This document shows, one piece after another, positions 21,423 to 53,940 of a stretch of 64,000 nt of DNA. The position numbers and the translations under genes are program-made. Origin of the DNA: Limnoperna fortunei (Eukaryota > Mollusca > Bivalvia > Mytilida > Modiolidae); NCBI GenBank assembly GCA_944474755.1, contig OX104112.1, positions 57,455,176 through 57,519,175 on the forward strand. Direction: 5' to 3'. Within the stretch, counting starts at the first letter, position 1. The number at the start of each line of letters is the position of its first letter. The notes beneath the pieces are model-generated. The model was not told the origin of the DNA. It did no database searches and saw only the letters and a program-made list of their open reading frames with translations.

Positions 21423-22384
21423 CTGCAGTTAATACTTATAAATAAATTCAAACCTTAGAATAAACTCTTCAATTATTTGTGTACTATGACATTTTTGAAA
21501 GATAAATGATCAACACGCAAACTGTAAGTTTTGCGCGGAGTAACATATGACGTCATTGGGTCATGTCTCCATGACGATGATTTTTTTCATCCTCTGATCG
21601 AAACTATTTTCTAGTCAAACAAAAGTCGGTATTCTCATACCATAAACAACTACATCACATGACTTGTGTGACGTATTTATGTCAGCCATACATGTACTTG
21701 AATTTTACTCTCAATAGAAAACATAGGGACGATTTAGAAAAACGCCGATATCTTGTTAAATAAATAAATTATATATGTTTTGCACAATGTTCCTGGTTCT
21801 ACATTCTCCTATCTTTCGAATGATATACATATTATCAGTTTAAATTACTGGCAAAATACTTCCCATTTTGTTTGAAACAAACTTATTTTCTGCGTTCTGT
21901 TTACGTAGTTTCAATGCAAAATAGTCAATTATGCACCACTTCGGACTTGAATTGCATGAATACAGCTGGTATAAGCTATGTTTTGCACATATACAAATAG
22001 TAGACACATTTATGTTTTTAATTTTCACATTTTTAATACTTAATTGCTGATCTTCATACTTCCAACTTCATTTTCAATTTCATTTCATTCGTCCAATTTG
22101 CCGATTTCCAGTTTGCCGATTCACTATTATTCAACCATTAAAGAACAATAAACAAGGTGTGTAATAGAAATTTATCGAGAATTATTTGTGTTTGGAAAAT
22201 AATGTGAATTAATTATATTAATTAAATAATTCAATTAATTAATTTAATTGATATAAGAATTTTAATTTGTTACTTATAAATTATCAGCTTGAGCCGTTAT
22301 TTGTTAAAAATCAATGATAAGCTGATAATTTTCATTTGAGAATAAAATCACGTTAATTTAACCTTAAAGTCACTGAACTTTACC

Positions 22385-22830
22385 GATAATTCTGGTTGCT
22401 TAGATTGATTGATTGGATGTCTGATTAACGTCCAGCGAGCAGTATTTCAGCTATATTCGGGACGGGAACAAGTTAACAAACAATAAATCAACGGAAAATG
22501 GGGGTGGGGTGGGTCACAGGGAATACAATTTTGACTGCCACTGGAAAAGTATGGCGTTTTGGGTAGGGGCGGAAAATTAGCCTTTTGTAGCGGCTACAAT
22601 GAGCCTACTCTTTTTCGAAATATACAAAAGGGGTCTTTATCGTGCAAGGAGCGTGGCACTCTCCAAACACGTTACCCACTACGGTCCGCGGTCAGGCTTT
22701 CCGTATTATGACCTGACAACCCCCCAACGAGAGGGTCTCCCCTATCCGCCACCCGGGGACGCGCTGGGCTGCTCTGTGGGTCGAGCACTGGGAACCCTCC
22801 CAGTATGGTCCCAGTGGTTGCTTAGACAAA
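22385..22830 (+). repeat. Dispersed repeat family A, fullest copy
   Basis: Begins near the gattgattgattgg run, passes a segment ending gggaacaagttaacaaac, then a G-rich part, then the core shared with 10510-10735 (tatcgtgcaaggagcgtggc). It ends in a GC-rich tail (to about 22830) unlike the AT-rich surroundings. A degenerate third copy of the first half lies at 34320-34600. The 86-codon frame through it is not a gene. Confidence 0.55.
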
Positions 22831-23920
22831 TTAAGCAAATGAATGACAAATACTTCTAGTGATCTTTCACAATTATAAATTATCAACTTGAATTAATATG
22901 AACAGATTAATTAGTGATTGAGAAAAATTAAGTTATACAAAAAGAAAATTTCAAACAGAATTGCATTTAACTTAGTGAAATTAACCAACCAATTTCACAT
23001 TTTACTCATTATGAACAATGAATTATTAAACCTACAATCATTTAATGATACACCTTGTAGATTATTCTTAAATTGTCAAATATCAGGGAATCGGCAAATT
23101 GGACGCGGTAATCTGGGAATCGGCAACCTGGTACTAAACCTTCATAAGATCGACCTATAATACACACATATGGCACCTTTTTAAAACAAATTTAAAGGTT
23201 TAAATGTATATAACGCATTTTGGTCTTTCAAAAAATTCGTTTTATGTCCATTTTGTAGTTTTATGAGGTATTCTTGGGTATTCTAAGGGTATTCCTGGAT
23301 ATTCTCGGGTATTTCTATAGTCCGATAGAAACGAAATCCTTAAAAAGGAATGTCATTACATTCATGCAGATTCAAGGTCCACACGTGACTTTTTACCGCA
23401 TGTTGCACGTGTTTTCATATAATACCTTTAAACAACAAAATGCCAATATATTCGATAGGCCGGCTGTATAACCCGATCTGTCATCTACAGAGCATTTATG
23501 GGACGAATTAGATCGTATAGTACGTCGTTTACCGAATCCACCCGTTATGTTGCTGAAAATTTGCCTAGCACTGGTAAATATTTGTAATAACTTTTCCCAA
23601 GCTTTCCTTGCTAATTTTGTGTCATCAATGCGTCGTTGTGTTGCTTGCTTTAAGAGTCTGTGTTTTTCTTGATAATTGTTTTTTTTCTCCGTTTTAGTTG
23701 ACCACGTTTTTCTTGTATTTATCGTGTTTTATATCTCTTGCTTATCCCACAACAAATATATATATTCTTATCAAGTTAAGGACGATTCGGTAGAAAAACA
23801 TATTCTGGAAAAGCACAGTTACAGAAATAGGTGTTTACCAACTGTAACCAATTGTAAATGTGACATAATTTTGCACTTTATCTTATTAAATTCAGATCTT
23901 GCTTTGCTCCATGGTTATGG
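22831..23920. other. Intergenic, no supported gene
   Basis: Includes a degenerate minisatellite of the motif gggtattc or ggatattc, repeated about five times at 10-12 bp spacing (23267-23315). Nothing else was recognised. Confidence 0.4.
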
Positions 23921-23927
23921 AGATACC

Positions 23928-24160
23928 ACCGGAGCTCGGTGGCCGAGTGTTTAAGGTAATTTTTCATATACCATTTATCACCTGTCAACACTGAGGTTGT
24001 GGTTTCGATCTTACTGAGGGCATAGGGATGTCGACTCTAGAAGGATTTCCAGTTTTCTTGTCGAAGGTAGAGGGTTCTTACCGGATACTATGGGTTCTTT
24101 GCCCAATAAAAAACTGGACGCCATGATAAAGCTGAAATACTGTTTCGTTAAATTCGTAAA
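23928..24160 (+). mobile_element. tRNA-derived SINE, plus strand
   Basis: The head reads gctcggtggccgagtg (A-box-like TGGCCGAGTG) with a degenerate B box at gtttcgatctt. The 3' part contains aaaactggacgccatgat and agctgaaat, as in the minus-strand copies at 24420 and 25087. It lacks a clear target duplication and looks older than the next copy. Confidence 0.65.
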
Positions 24161-24419
24161 AATGATATCATCGTTGTTTTGATATAATTTTTTTTCATTG
24201 TTAAAACGAGAAATGTAATCAATAACTAATTACGTTGTCACCATGGTATTTTGATGACCTTTTTGGTTTAGAAAAATGTAGTTACCGTCCAATATCACCT
24301 GTACGTCGATCTTAATCAGCGACTTACCGATAACGACTGCAGATCTTTTATTGTTGTGATGACTGCAATTAGACGGCAATTTGCTTTTGACAACGACTAC
24401 TTCTGATATAGTCTTTATT

Positions 24420-24690
24420 GTTTGTTTGTTTGAATGATGTTTAACGCCACTTTCAGCAATTTTTCAGTTATGTCATGGCGTCCAGTTTTTATTTGGGGGG
24501 GGGGGGAGGAAGCCGGAGTACCCGGAGAGAACCCCCGACCTTCGGTAGGAAAAATGGCAATCCTTGTCAATTAAGATTGGAGTCGAGTACACCCTGCCCG
24601 CAGTGAGACTCGAACCCGCAACCTCAGTGTTGACAGACACGTGATCATCAGTAGACGAACAACCTTAACCACGCGGCCACCGAGGCCACC
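24420..24690 (-). mobile_element. tRNA-derived SINE with 15-bp target duplication
   Basis: Read on the minus strand it starts GGCCTCGGTGGCCGCGTGG (A box) and has the B box GGTTCGAGTCTC. Its tail shares tggcgttaaac with the 56998 copy and ends in an (AAAC)n run. It is flanked by a perfect 15-bp duplication, gatatagtctttatt, at 24405-24419 and 24691-24705, the mark of LINE-driven retrotransposition. A G-run near 24496-24506 is a later expansion. Confidence 0.88.
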
Positions 24691-25086
24691 GATATAGTCT
24701 TTATTTTCCGTGTCAAATCGTTATCTTGCTCTATATTTATTTAGATTGGGTCATCAGATGTTGAATTGCGAGTAAGAAACCATGTTTACAATCTTTGCAC
24801 TTGTATGATAATTTAAAAAAAATGACATTAACTGGGGACATTGCCTATTATCATTTTGTGATGTCGTAAGCTGCTAAGTATTCCGAGTATTGAATGCAAT
24901 AAAATGGTATTTACAATTATGTTAACAATTTGTCGTTGTTTTTACTTTTAAACAAGAAATGTGCCCTTGACATTTGGACCATGTAAAAAGAAGTTGTTTT
25001 AAAATGTACAATGAGGAATAAATGAAATAACTTACTGTTTATAATTATATTAAATGTACTTAGGCTAATCGTGGTGTAAGATTTGT

Positions 25087-25348
25087 TTGTTTGTTTGAAT
25101 GGTGTTTTAACGCCGCTTTCAGCGATTTTTTAGCTATATCATGGCGTCCAGTTTTTATTGGGAGAGGGAGCTGGAGTACCTGAGAAAACCCGCGACATGA
25201 ATAGTAAAACTGGCAATCAGTGTCAATTAAGATTGGAGTCTAGTACACCCTGCCCGCAGTGAGAATCGAATCCGCAATCTCAGTGTTCACAGACCACGTG
25301 ATCAATAGTAGACGAACTACCTTAACCACTGGGCCACCGAGGCCCCAT
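25087..25348 (-). mobile_element. tRNA-derived SINE with 10-bp target duplication
   Basis: Same family and orientation as 24420-24690. Flanked by taagatttgt at 25077-25086 and 25349-25358. More point changes than its neighbour, for example in the B box. Confidence 0.85.
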
Positions 25349-25358
25349 TAAGATTTGT

Positions 25359-27120
25359 ATTTAACTGCAATTAACAAAATTTAAAAAGCAGTAGTACGTC
25401 AGTTCGGCTTTTTTTTGTCACTGGAAGATATTAAACTAGTTGATTAACTCGTATGAGGTGTTCAGACTAAAGATTTCAGCTATATTTTTAGAGTTAGAAC
25501 AAGTTGACAAACAATGAATCAATCTGTAATCAAAGAAATGAGGCTGGTGTGATGGAACAGGAGTCTGCAGAAGATATAACTAAATTAATTTACAAAGTTT
25601 AGCATAAAGGGACCAGTTATGTAATAGTTCAAAAGTCCGATATTATAAGGAAACTAAAAAAGCGTGTTTGGTTGCTTCTCTTTGACTGATTCTTGTTTAG
25701 CTACAAAAGGCGCACTTGGCTCAGGGATTCTTAGCTTAAATTCGTATATAACGTATTTAATTAAATCTTATGTGGTTACTCAAACAAAAAATATATGACA
25801 GGCAGAAAAAAACTTAGCCGTGGCAAGATTTAGAGGGGATTTAAAATGCACAGAGAGATCCAACTAAAATGGAACAGATAAAAAAATTGATAGAAATTAT
25901 TTTAAAAAAAGAAACACGAATAGCAAAACAATGGCAATGCAAAACTATAAAAATTATTTCCCTATGGATTTTTAAGGCTTGTTTTTATAACTCGTTTTTA
26001 AAACTGCTGATCCAAACACTTGTTAACATAAATATAAAAATATATATATATTAGAGAGCTTGCATTAAATTTAAGTGTTTTTTCTTTGCCAATTTGCTTA
26101 ATCTTCATTCAAAGGATATTTTTGGCAGACAAGTGTGTTACATCTAAAACTTTACTTGAATTTTAAAAAAAAGAATTACAAACTTTAGATCAATTACCAG
26201 CTCAGCGCGATTAACACAAGCGCACTCTCCCCAACTCAAAGACTAATGCTCAGACGTTAGCTACTTTTGAGATCGGATACAGATACAGTTACAGAGAAAT
26301 AGATCAATATACAGTCGCATTTTGAATCCTTTTTGCCAAAATGGTCAATAATTTAGAATAAGTCTACAGCTAACTGATCGTTCGTTCCAATTCACTAATC
26401 TAGGTAGCGAAAGATTTAGACTCATTTATGCGATTTTCCTCCGAAACAATGGGACGTATATTTATTATTATAAATTACAGTCTATTATAACCTTGTTTAT
26501 AGATAACATTTAATTATAAGCGATCTTTACTATAAACACATTTAACAAAGGTTACTATTTCCATGTGTCCGCCTGCTGTTTTGTCTGAGTAAGTTATACC
26601 TTTACTTTGTATTTTGTGTCGTTCATCATGTGTTAGAAAAAAAATTATCTGCTTTGTATTTATATTTGTTATTTACATTAAAAGTAAGACGATAACAAAG
26701 TCAACTGACTACAATAACTTATAAGTGAAAAGCAAGCAGTAATAGTTGTTTTCAAAATGATAAATGTAATAACGTTCTGTTTTTTTTTTAAATTCATCTA
26801 TATTTATTTCAGTTATAAAATTGTAAAATTTAATTACCCTGGCTATTTTGTAACAAACTTACTCATCCTTCATAAAGTACTGGACATACTTAGCCATTTA
26901 ATGTTTTGATGTTTGAAAACAAGTGATAAAACAAATTAAGTTATGCACCACTTAAAGCACTAAGTGGCTTCTTTTTGCTTTTGAAGAATTATTTTTGTAT
27001 ATGTGTAAGTGGCTCTCATATTAGTTTCCTTTCATCACTCTTGTTTTATAATATTTTGACATTACTACAATGGACCAAAGGAAGACGGAGATAATGACCA
27101 TCTTTTTTTAATAGGATCCA
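25359..27120. other. Intergenic, no supported gene
   Basis: A fragment at about 25470-25520 resembles part of repeat family A (atttcagctatat, then acaagttgacaaacaatgaa). The remainder is AT-rich with no recognised feature. Confidence 0.4.
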
Positions 27121-27134
27121 AAATTTAAACTAAC

Positions 27135-27232
27135 TTAAAGGTTGAAGTCGAGTAGACCCTGTCCGCGGTAAGACTCGACAGTATTGACACGCCGATCATC
27201 AATAGAAGACTAACTACTTTAACCACTAGATA
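27135..27232 (-). mobile_element. Truncated SINE fragment
   Basis: Shares agtcgagtagaccctgtccg and the downstream gatcatcaatagaagac block with the SINE copies at 24420 and 25087. Both ends are missing. Confidence 0.55.
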
Positions 27233-28840
27233 GAGCAGTTTTAATGTTAGAATTGAATGCTATTGAAATGAATATATGTGCCTGTAACTTGGATCTTTCA
27301 TAGTTGTTTAAGTCAATATTTTCGTCAAAAAGCACAAACATTTACATTTTAAAGTAAATAAGTTATGTATTCAGTCATATTTTTGGTATGGAAACAATGT
27401 CAGGTAATACATAATAGAACGTATTGTATATGTCATCTGTTCAATTAATCACCGAAAGTCTGAATAGAAAATCACCAAAACTTATGAAAAAACAAAAGAA
27501 GTGGAAAACACAGCTCGTACTTGTCATTTAAAAGCTATTGCAGTTATGTTAAACTGGTTAATGGGATCCACACCCCACACACCCCTCCCCCTTTATATTT
27601 ATTACACTAAAAACCAAACGCTATAAATGCAAATTACGAAACCAAATATCTTTTTGTCGGCTACTTAGTAGTGATCTTTAAATTTATTTCGATTTTATAA
27701 TATTATGTCTGTGTGGCACGTAAATTTTATGAACATTCTGTGGTGATCCGATTCAACCGGAACATGTTACATTCCCTGAAATAATTGTTTCCGCATCCAA
27801 CAACACAGTTTGGACACGAATTCTTGTTCCGTATATCTCAAAAATAACCGCTTCTTTACCCTAAAATACTAGAATGTCGCAAGTGTAGTTTCATAGAAAT
27901 CTGTTACCCCGAAGATTGTTAAGAACTAGCAAGAAAATATATCTCTAACTATCTCAAGATGGTGATCATCGATAAAACGTTGCTTGAATTAACTGTATTA
28001 CCTCTTTTGATTCCAATTTTCATTTTGTTTCAAAGCTGTTTAATCTTTATTGGTTTTTTTAGTTTTCAAACTAATAGCCAAAAATGCACACACACACAAA
28101 TGGAAAAGTAGCTATACCCGTATAAGGAGCAAATTGACAATTTCTCAACACAAACTTTAGTCAAATCTCAGGCTAAGTTTAATATTAGTGTGTTCTTAAC
28201 TACCATAACAATATACAAATTCACAAGTTTTGATTGGTTAAAATTGGGAATTAAACACCTAATTTGTGTGAAGAAGTCGGACCAAATGACATTCATGGGC
28301 ACTCGTATAACGAGTCAGTTGATAATTCAGTTATGCCGCGTTATCTCTAGATCTTGTCTTGCTGATAATTTTTTTTCAGATTATATTTTTTTATTATCCA
28401 ATAGAAAAAACGTCATTGAAAGGCAATATCGTATATAAAGAAGCAATTGACTACTTTGGGCATGTTGACTTAAAATTTATAGATTTGTTTTGCTGATAAT
28501 TTATGCTGTTTATAGTTTCTCCCTATCCAATAGTTTTATAAGTAAAAGCAAAACGTGCAAAAATCCGAAAAATAGTCATTGAAGGTTGATAAGGAGTAGT
28601 CTGACAGTCTGAATGAACTAGTAAATCTGTACATTCTGAAAATTTTGTCTTCCTCAAATTAAATCTGTCTATAAAACAAATATCAAAAACCTTTATTCTT
28701 TTAAGCCAATGTTGGTGAGCGGTGGCAACGAAAATCTTTATTTTATAATATACACAGTAAAGATGATTCATGCCAACTTAGGTTAATATTAATGGTTCAG
28801 AGATGTGAATACAGACAGACAACAATTTGTAACTAAAAAT
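27233..28840. other. Intergenic, no supported gene
   Basis: Short unrecognised frames only (for example 28190-28438 plus and 28523-28771 minus). A CA run lies at about 28087-28099. Confidence 0.4.
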
Positions 28841-29170
28841 TTCTCTCTACTGCTGATGGGGAGCAAAACATAGCAAACTGGACATGGAAAATCTCCGTAA
28901 ATGCCACAAATATATCCCCTGCTACAGATGCCAAATGATATATACAGAAAACAAATTTCCCTCTACTGCTGATGGGGAGCAAAACAGCAAATTGGGTATG
29001 GAAAATCTCCATATATGCCACAAAAATATATCCCTTGTTACAGACGCCAAATGATACATACAAACAACAATTTTTAACTAAAAATTCTCTTTACTGTTGC
29101 TGGGGTGCAAAACATAGCGAATTAGGTATGGACAATCTCCATAGATGCCACAAATATATCCCCTGCGACA
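28838..29170 (+). repeat. Three-unit tandem repeat, 116-128 bp period
   Basis: Units beginning ctactgctgatggggagc start at 28847 and 28963, with a diverged third at 29091 (ttactgttgctggggtgc). Each also carries atggaaaatctcc or a variant, then atgccacaaatatatcccctg. Frames across it on both strands are by-products of the repeat. Confidence 0.85.
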
Positions 29171-29678
29171 ATATGGTTTCTTTGACAAAAGTTCGGAATA
29201 GAAAACGAAATAGAAGTGTTTATTATATATCTGTCAATGTCGGATTCGGGAGGGTGTGCGTCCCTCTCCGTGTTTGCCAAAGCATAAATACCGATTAAAC
29301 TAATGTTAAAATATTCAGATTCCTTCACATCTGGGACTAGTATAACTAACTTGATTTATACGTTCCTGTTCACATACATAACTTCAGGAAACATGATTTC
29401 AGTCAAATATTTACAACATCACACATTTAACTGAAAGATACTTTTTTATGCATAAAATGCTGGGTGAGCCTGTGGAATTGTCCCCCAGCAACCCTATACC
29501 TATTATCTGCCCTAGAGCCCAAATCAATGTAGTCAACTCCTCTGCGCCTAATACTGCATACAAATGGTCTGACCAGTGATTTATATACCTGTTATTTCAT
29601 ATCAGTAAAATTATGGTTTTTTTTCAATTCGATAAAACAAGGTCAGCTGGTATTAATTAATCTTCAGTAATTTGACAT

Positions 29679-29746
29679 GAGGGCATTATCACGCCGTGAT
29701 AACGCCAGCACGCCAGCGGGCGTTATCACGTCGTGTTAATGCCCTC
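29679..29746. repeat. GC-rich palindrome, about 68 bp
   Basis: Arms gagggcattatcacg and its complement near 29732-29746 continue inward through gtgataacgcc / gggcgttatcac and leave about 11 bp of loop. It is markedly GC-richer than its surroundings. Confidence 0.8.
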
Positions 29747-29980
29747 TCCAGTAACAACCAACATAAAACTGTTTATTTATAATTTTAAAAAAATATTTGC
29801 ACATGTACAACCTAAATGAGTAAAAAATGTCATAAAATTTAGAAAACAAACTGTTTATAGCCTTAAAATGCCAAACAATGATATATTATGAGGCCCACAT
29901 TCAAAGCATACAGCAAGCAGCTACAAATAAATAATACAGTCTTAAACACATGGTTTGTTAATTCTTCAATAAAACAAATA

Positions 29981-30116
29981 TAATAGTTGCTGGCATTGTC
30001 ATGATACTTGACTGCACTAGCCTTCGGCTCGGGCATTATCATTGTTTCAGGCAATACCCACTATCCCTTGTGCAGTCAAGATATCATGTCAATGTCCTCT
30101 ATGTAAGCAACTATTG
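29981..30116. repeat. Foldback element, about 135 bp
   Basis: The arm taatagttgc...ggcattgtcatgat...cttgactgcac pairs with gtgcagtcaag...atcatgtcaatgtcc...gcaactatt. One arm has about ten extra bases. Both this and the 29679 palindrome hold the word ggcattatc, so they may be related. Confidence 0.7.
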
Positions 30117-30339
30117 TATAATTATTTTACTTTGATGGAACTGATGTTCAAGTTGCTTTTGAGAAAACTGAGAGCGCTGTGTTTGTGGTAATGTAGCTTG
30201 TTTTATTTACATGGCAATTCCATTAAAGGTCTTATTGGATTGTGACACTGTATTTTGCTTTATCGACATGTTGTAGTAGTATCGGGCAATAGATAATCAA
30301 ATTGTAAAATTTTTTATAACAAATTTAATGTTTTCATAT

Positions 30340-32320
30340 CTGCATTTAGATCAGGTTATAGCTATCAGGACACTTTAGTTAAAATTGTTGGAGACTGGCG
30401 TCAACCACTAGAGGAAAATAAGTTAGTTGCTCTATACTAATGGAATTGTCAAAGGCGTTTGACTGTTTACCACATGAGTTGGTCCTATTGAAACTTAAAA
30501 ATTATGGATTATCAGAAAGTGCCCATCTATTACTAAAAGAGTAATAGGAAGCAGTGTGTCAAAATTGGATCTGTATACAGCTCATTTTTTGATATTTACA
30601 AAGGCTTTTCCCAAGGTCCTGTGCTTTTCAATGTCTTTATTAACGCCATCTTTAATTTTGTCAATAAAGGTAACTTGTATAACTACGCTCATTCAGCATT
30701 GACGTATGCTATCTGTAAGAATTCTGGAAAATGAGAAGAATAGTTTAAATATATGGTTTTCAGATAACCACATGCAAGCCAATCCAGATAAATTCCGGGA
30801 AATATCAATTGATAAAAAAGTACATGATTTGAATATTACTTTTAATCTAAATGGAAATAATATAATATGTGAAGATGAAGTAAAATTGTTTGGTGTTACT
30901 TTTGACTTTAAATTAAATTTCAACAACCATATCTCAAATGTTCGTAAAAAAGCATCACAACAGCTCAATGCACTCAATCGAATATAGTTGGGAAATTGAC
31001 AATTTATCAAACTTTAATTATTGTCCTTTTGTGTAACATTTTTGTGGGGAAGGAAACACTCAAAAATTGGAAAAAATTAAGGAAAGGGCTTTGTGGTTCA
31101 TATATAATGATCGCTTGAGTACATACGATCATTTGCTTGCGAAGTCTAAGATGCCATCATTTTAACTCAGTAGATTATGTATACTAGGTAATGAAGTGTA
31201 TGAGATCATAAATAAACGAACACCCGTATATCTACGCGATTTATTAACAAAGAAAGACTATGCTTACTGTTTTAGATACAAAAATATGATTAATGTACCA
31301 AAGGTGAATACAAAAAGGTATGGTTCTATAGGGTACGCTGCAGCAAAACTGTGGAATGATCTGCCAAATAATATTATAGAGGAAATGGTTTTTAACCAGT
31401 ATAAAACGTCCATACATAAATGGGAAGGGGAGGGATGTTCTTGTGCTTTCTGCGGGTAAATACACTGTAGCATACTATATATACATTAGCTTACATGCAT
31501 GGCTCTCTGCGCTTAAATTTGAGGCTGTATTAGTGCTAATCGTTTTACTGTTTTATGTTTCATCTATCCCCCTTTAGCTTATGTTACCTTCATATTTGGA
31601 AATGTATATTTATTTAGAATGTCAGTCTGCGTGTGCCTATAATGTTTTAATTATAAACTGCTTTATATCATGTATGTGTAATGTCTGTATCAATGCTTAC
31701 TTTAATTGCTTTGTGTCTTTTAAGCTTAGTTGTAGTCTGCATAGTGCTTTCTTTATCCCCTTGTTAATTTTAGCTTAGTTTTAGCCTGCAGTATAGTGCT
31801 AGCTGCATTATTTCCTTCACGTACCTTACTTGCTCCACCCTTTTAACATGTGTTGCCTGCATGATCAGCAATTGTGTTATGTGTTTTGATATTATTTATT
31901 TTAACTTGAATAGAATACATGCTTGTACCTATGTCTGTGTCAGTTTATGTATTGTATTGTACTGAATGTTTATTATCTAGTCTGTGTCAGTTTATGTATT
32001 GTATTTTACTGTATGTTTAATATGTCTGTTATTTGTTTTTCTGTCGGTTTTAAAAGCTCTGCAAAGCTTATGTTTGTTGTTAAATATGTCACTGACTTTA
32101 CTATTTATCTGACTTGTGTCATAAAAATGGCTATTAATGTTCATTTCGAATTCTAAATGCAGTAGGGGAATTTATTTTTAAGAACCTATAATTGTCTTAA
32201 ATGTTGATATTACACACATTTACATATATTTTTAGTGTTTTCATATACTATCTCTATTGTTTTGTATACTCGTGTTGCCGGTTGTGGGACTTTAATTGGA
32301 GAATAAAATATGTTCAATGT
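30340..32320 (+). pseudogene. Non-LTR retrotransposon remnant with 3' UTR, plus strand
   Basis: Dead RT blocks in several frames run from about 30350 (DTLVKIVGDW) through KGFSQGPVLFNVFINAIF (about 30600-30655). Then come the open blocks 30706-30987 (SDNHMQANPDKF, LFGVTFDFKLNFNNHISN) and 31196-31459 (RTPVYLRDLLTK, YAAAKLWNDLPNNI, ending in CSCAFCG). This is the normal order of an invertebrate non-LTR RT C-terminus. The 850-bp tail has no genes and ends with gtgggactttaattggagaa then taaaat, which I take as the 3' end. It lies only 275 bp upstream of the Rab2 start codon, so it may contribute to or disrupt Rab2 upstream regulation. That last point is inference. Confidence 0.78.
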
Positions 32321-32595
32321 TCTATTTTCTAGAAACGCTTACTATTCTCAACTAAACTCCAAGTTGTCTCGTTTTATGTCTACATTTAGCTAATTCAAAG
32401 TTCCGCCTTATAATAAGCATAAGGTATCAAAAATCCGAATTTGAACTCTGGTTTCTTAGTATCGAATACGGAAATTTGGCATGGCCGGAATGTATCATCG
32501 ACTATTTTACCTTTAATACGAACACTTCCGGGTCAAATATTGACGTCAACAACTTGACATCATCATCATCTGTTCACTGGAAAAGAGCCATCAGA
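32321..32595 (+). promoter_or_regulatory. Rab2 5' flank and 5' UTR
   Basis: This is the only unique DNA between the retroelement remnant and the Rab2 ATG. I see no TATA box in a usable position, and the transcription start cannot be placed by eye. No splice acceptor is obvious near the ATG, so exon 1 probably includes the 5' UTR. Confidence 0.4.
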
Positions 32596-52519
<19,924 letters not shown>

Positions 52520-53940
52520 ATATATATATATATATTATTATGACTGATACTGTTGTGATGATATAAAAGAAAGTGAACAGTATGTTTGGGATATGTGTGA
52601 AAGACATAAGTCTTTGTATAAAGAACTTGTATTATAAAACTATATTATAAAACTACTTGTAGTCTGATGTTGTACTTCATTTAAATCATTACGTGTAATA
52701 AGAGGATTTGTTCAGATTGCAGTTATCATGAAAGCTTGGAATTTTTTTAACTAGATTGTCTGTGCTAAATAGTGTGGAAATTAAATAACAAAATGTGTAC
52801 AGGTTTTTTAAGAGTACATAATTCCTACAAGGTGTACATTTTTTTATCATTCACTTGCAGACTAGTAGTTTTATGATATCTTTCTTTCAGTCATTGATCA
52901 GGCATAAAAATGTTAAATGTTATAGATCAGTTAGATAAATATAATGGCTTCTTTTGTACATTTCCATTCTCTTCATATTATTAAATTTTCAATGCCTAAA
53001 ATCTCTCACTATTTGAAGTAATATTATTTTTATTATCATAAATGGAGTATTGTTTTCAAGAACAATTATTTTTTGCTGTAGCATTTAGAAACTCGCACGA
53101 TCTCATTTAAAAACAGATGCTTATTTGTACTTCATTTATTTGAATATACATATTTCAAATATCAGAAGCTTAAGTTTTAATTGCTTGTTGCTTCTTTTAA
53201 TTAACCCAAAGAGGTACAGTATTCATTCTATTTACAACTTTTAATAGAGAAAATTGTTTGTGTGTCACAAGTTAACATTCCAAAAATCTTCAAGTATTTT
53301 GAGATATAATAAGTAACTTGGCTGTACTATGTTGCCATGTTAAGTATAAAATGAGACAAAATTTTAAAACAAATATTAGGTTTTTAGCCAAATCTCTGTT
53401 CAGATCAAAACAGTAGCAAGACTCACCTTATCACAATGTCTGGATCTGCCTCAGGTACTGACAGTAATATTCATATATATAGTAAAATCAGCCGTCAATC
53501 GTATTGAGTTTCTGTGTTCGTGTGCAATAAATGGCATTGGAGTTGAATTTCAGCAAAGAAAATCATATGTCTATTTTGTGCACAAAAGGATGTTGATACA
53601 TATATATATATATCATGCACGTTTGCTTCTTGAAGGGAAAATGTCTATTTGACAAGAAGATGTTGTCTAGAAAGTGTTGTTTCTGTTTTGTTTTCATCTT
53701 TTAAATTGTTAATTTTTGTATTTGTGCATGTAAATACAGTCTTTATTTATATCTGTAGTTTATTACAATGTAAAAAAGAAGTAAATAAATATATTTTAAA
53801 ATATTCTATTGCACCAACTTGTTTAATTTAGTAAATTATGTACAAAGAAAAACAGGTGTAAAGCAAAAAAGTTAATGCATTTTCAACAAATTTTTCCAGT
53901 GAAATTGTTATTCAAGTCAATCATATTACAGAATAAATCT
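52520..53940 (+). promoter_or_regulatory. Rab2 3' UTR and candidate polyadenylation signals
   Basis: AATAAA occurs at 53526-53531, 53784-53789 and 53932-53937, with another at 54978-54983. Which is used cannot be told by eye. The stretch has no coding content. Confidence 0.45.

Larger units (their letters stand above)
29171..30339. other. Intergenic with two palindromic elements
   Basis: No gene is supported. The two foldbacks are listed separately. The rest is AT-rich. Confidence 0.4.

Noticed and set aside
22599..22859. 86-codon frame with LYRARS and GFPYY words, similar to a minus frame at 10526-10732
   Set aside because: Similarity is explained by a shared dispersed repeat; the two translations are full of indels relative to each other and neither has gene structure.
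24600..24690. tRNA gene on the minus strand
   Set aside because: A and B boxes are present, but the acceptor and anticodon stems do not fold, and the block sits inside a SINE with target duplications.
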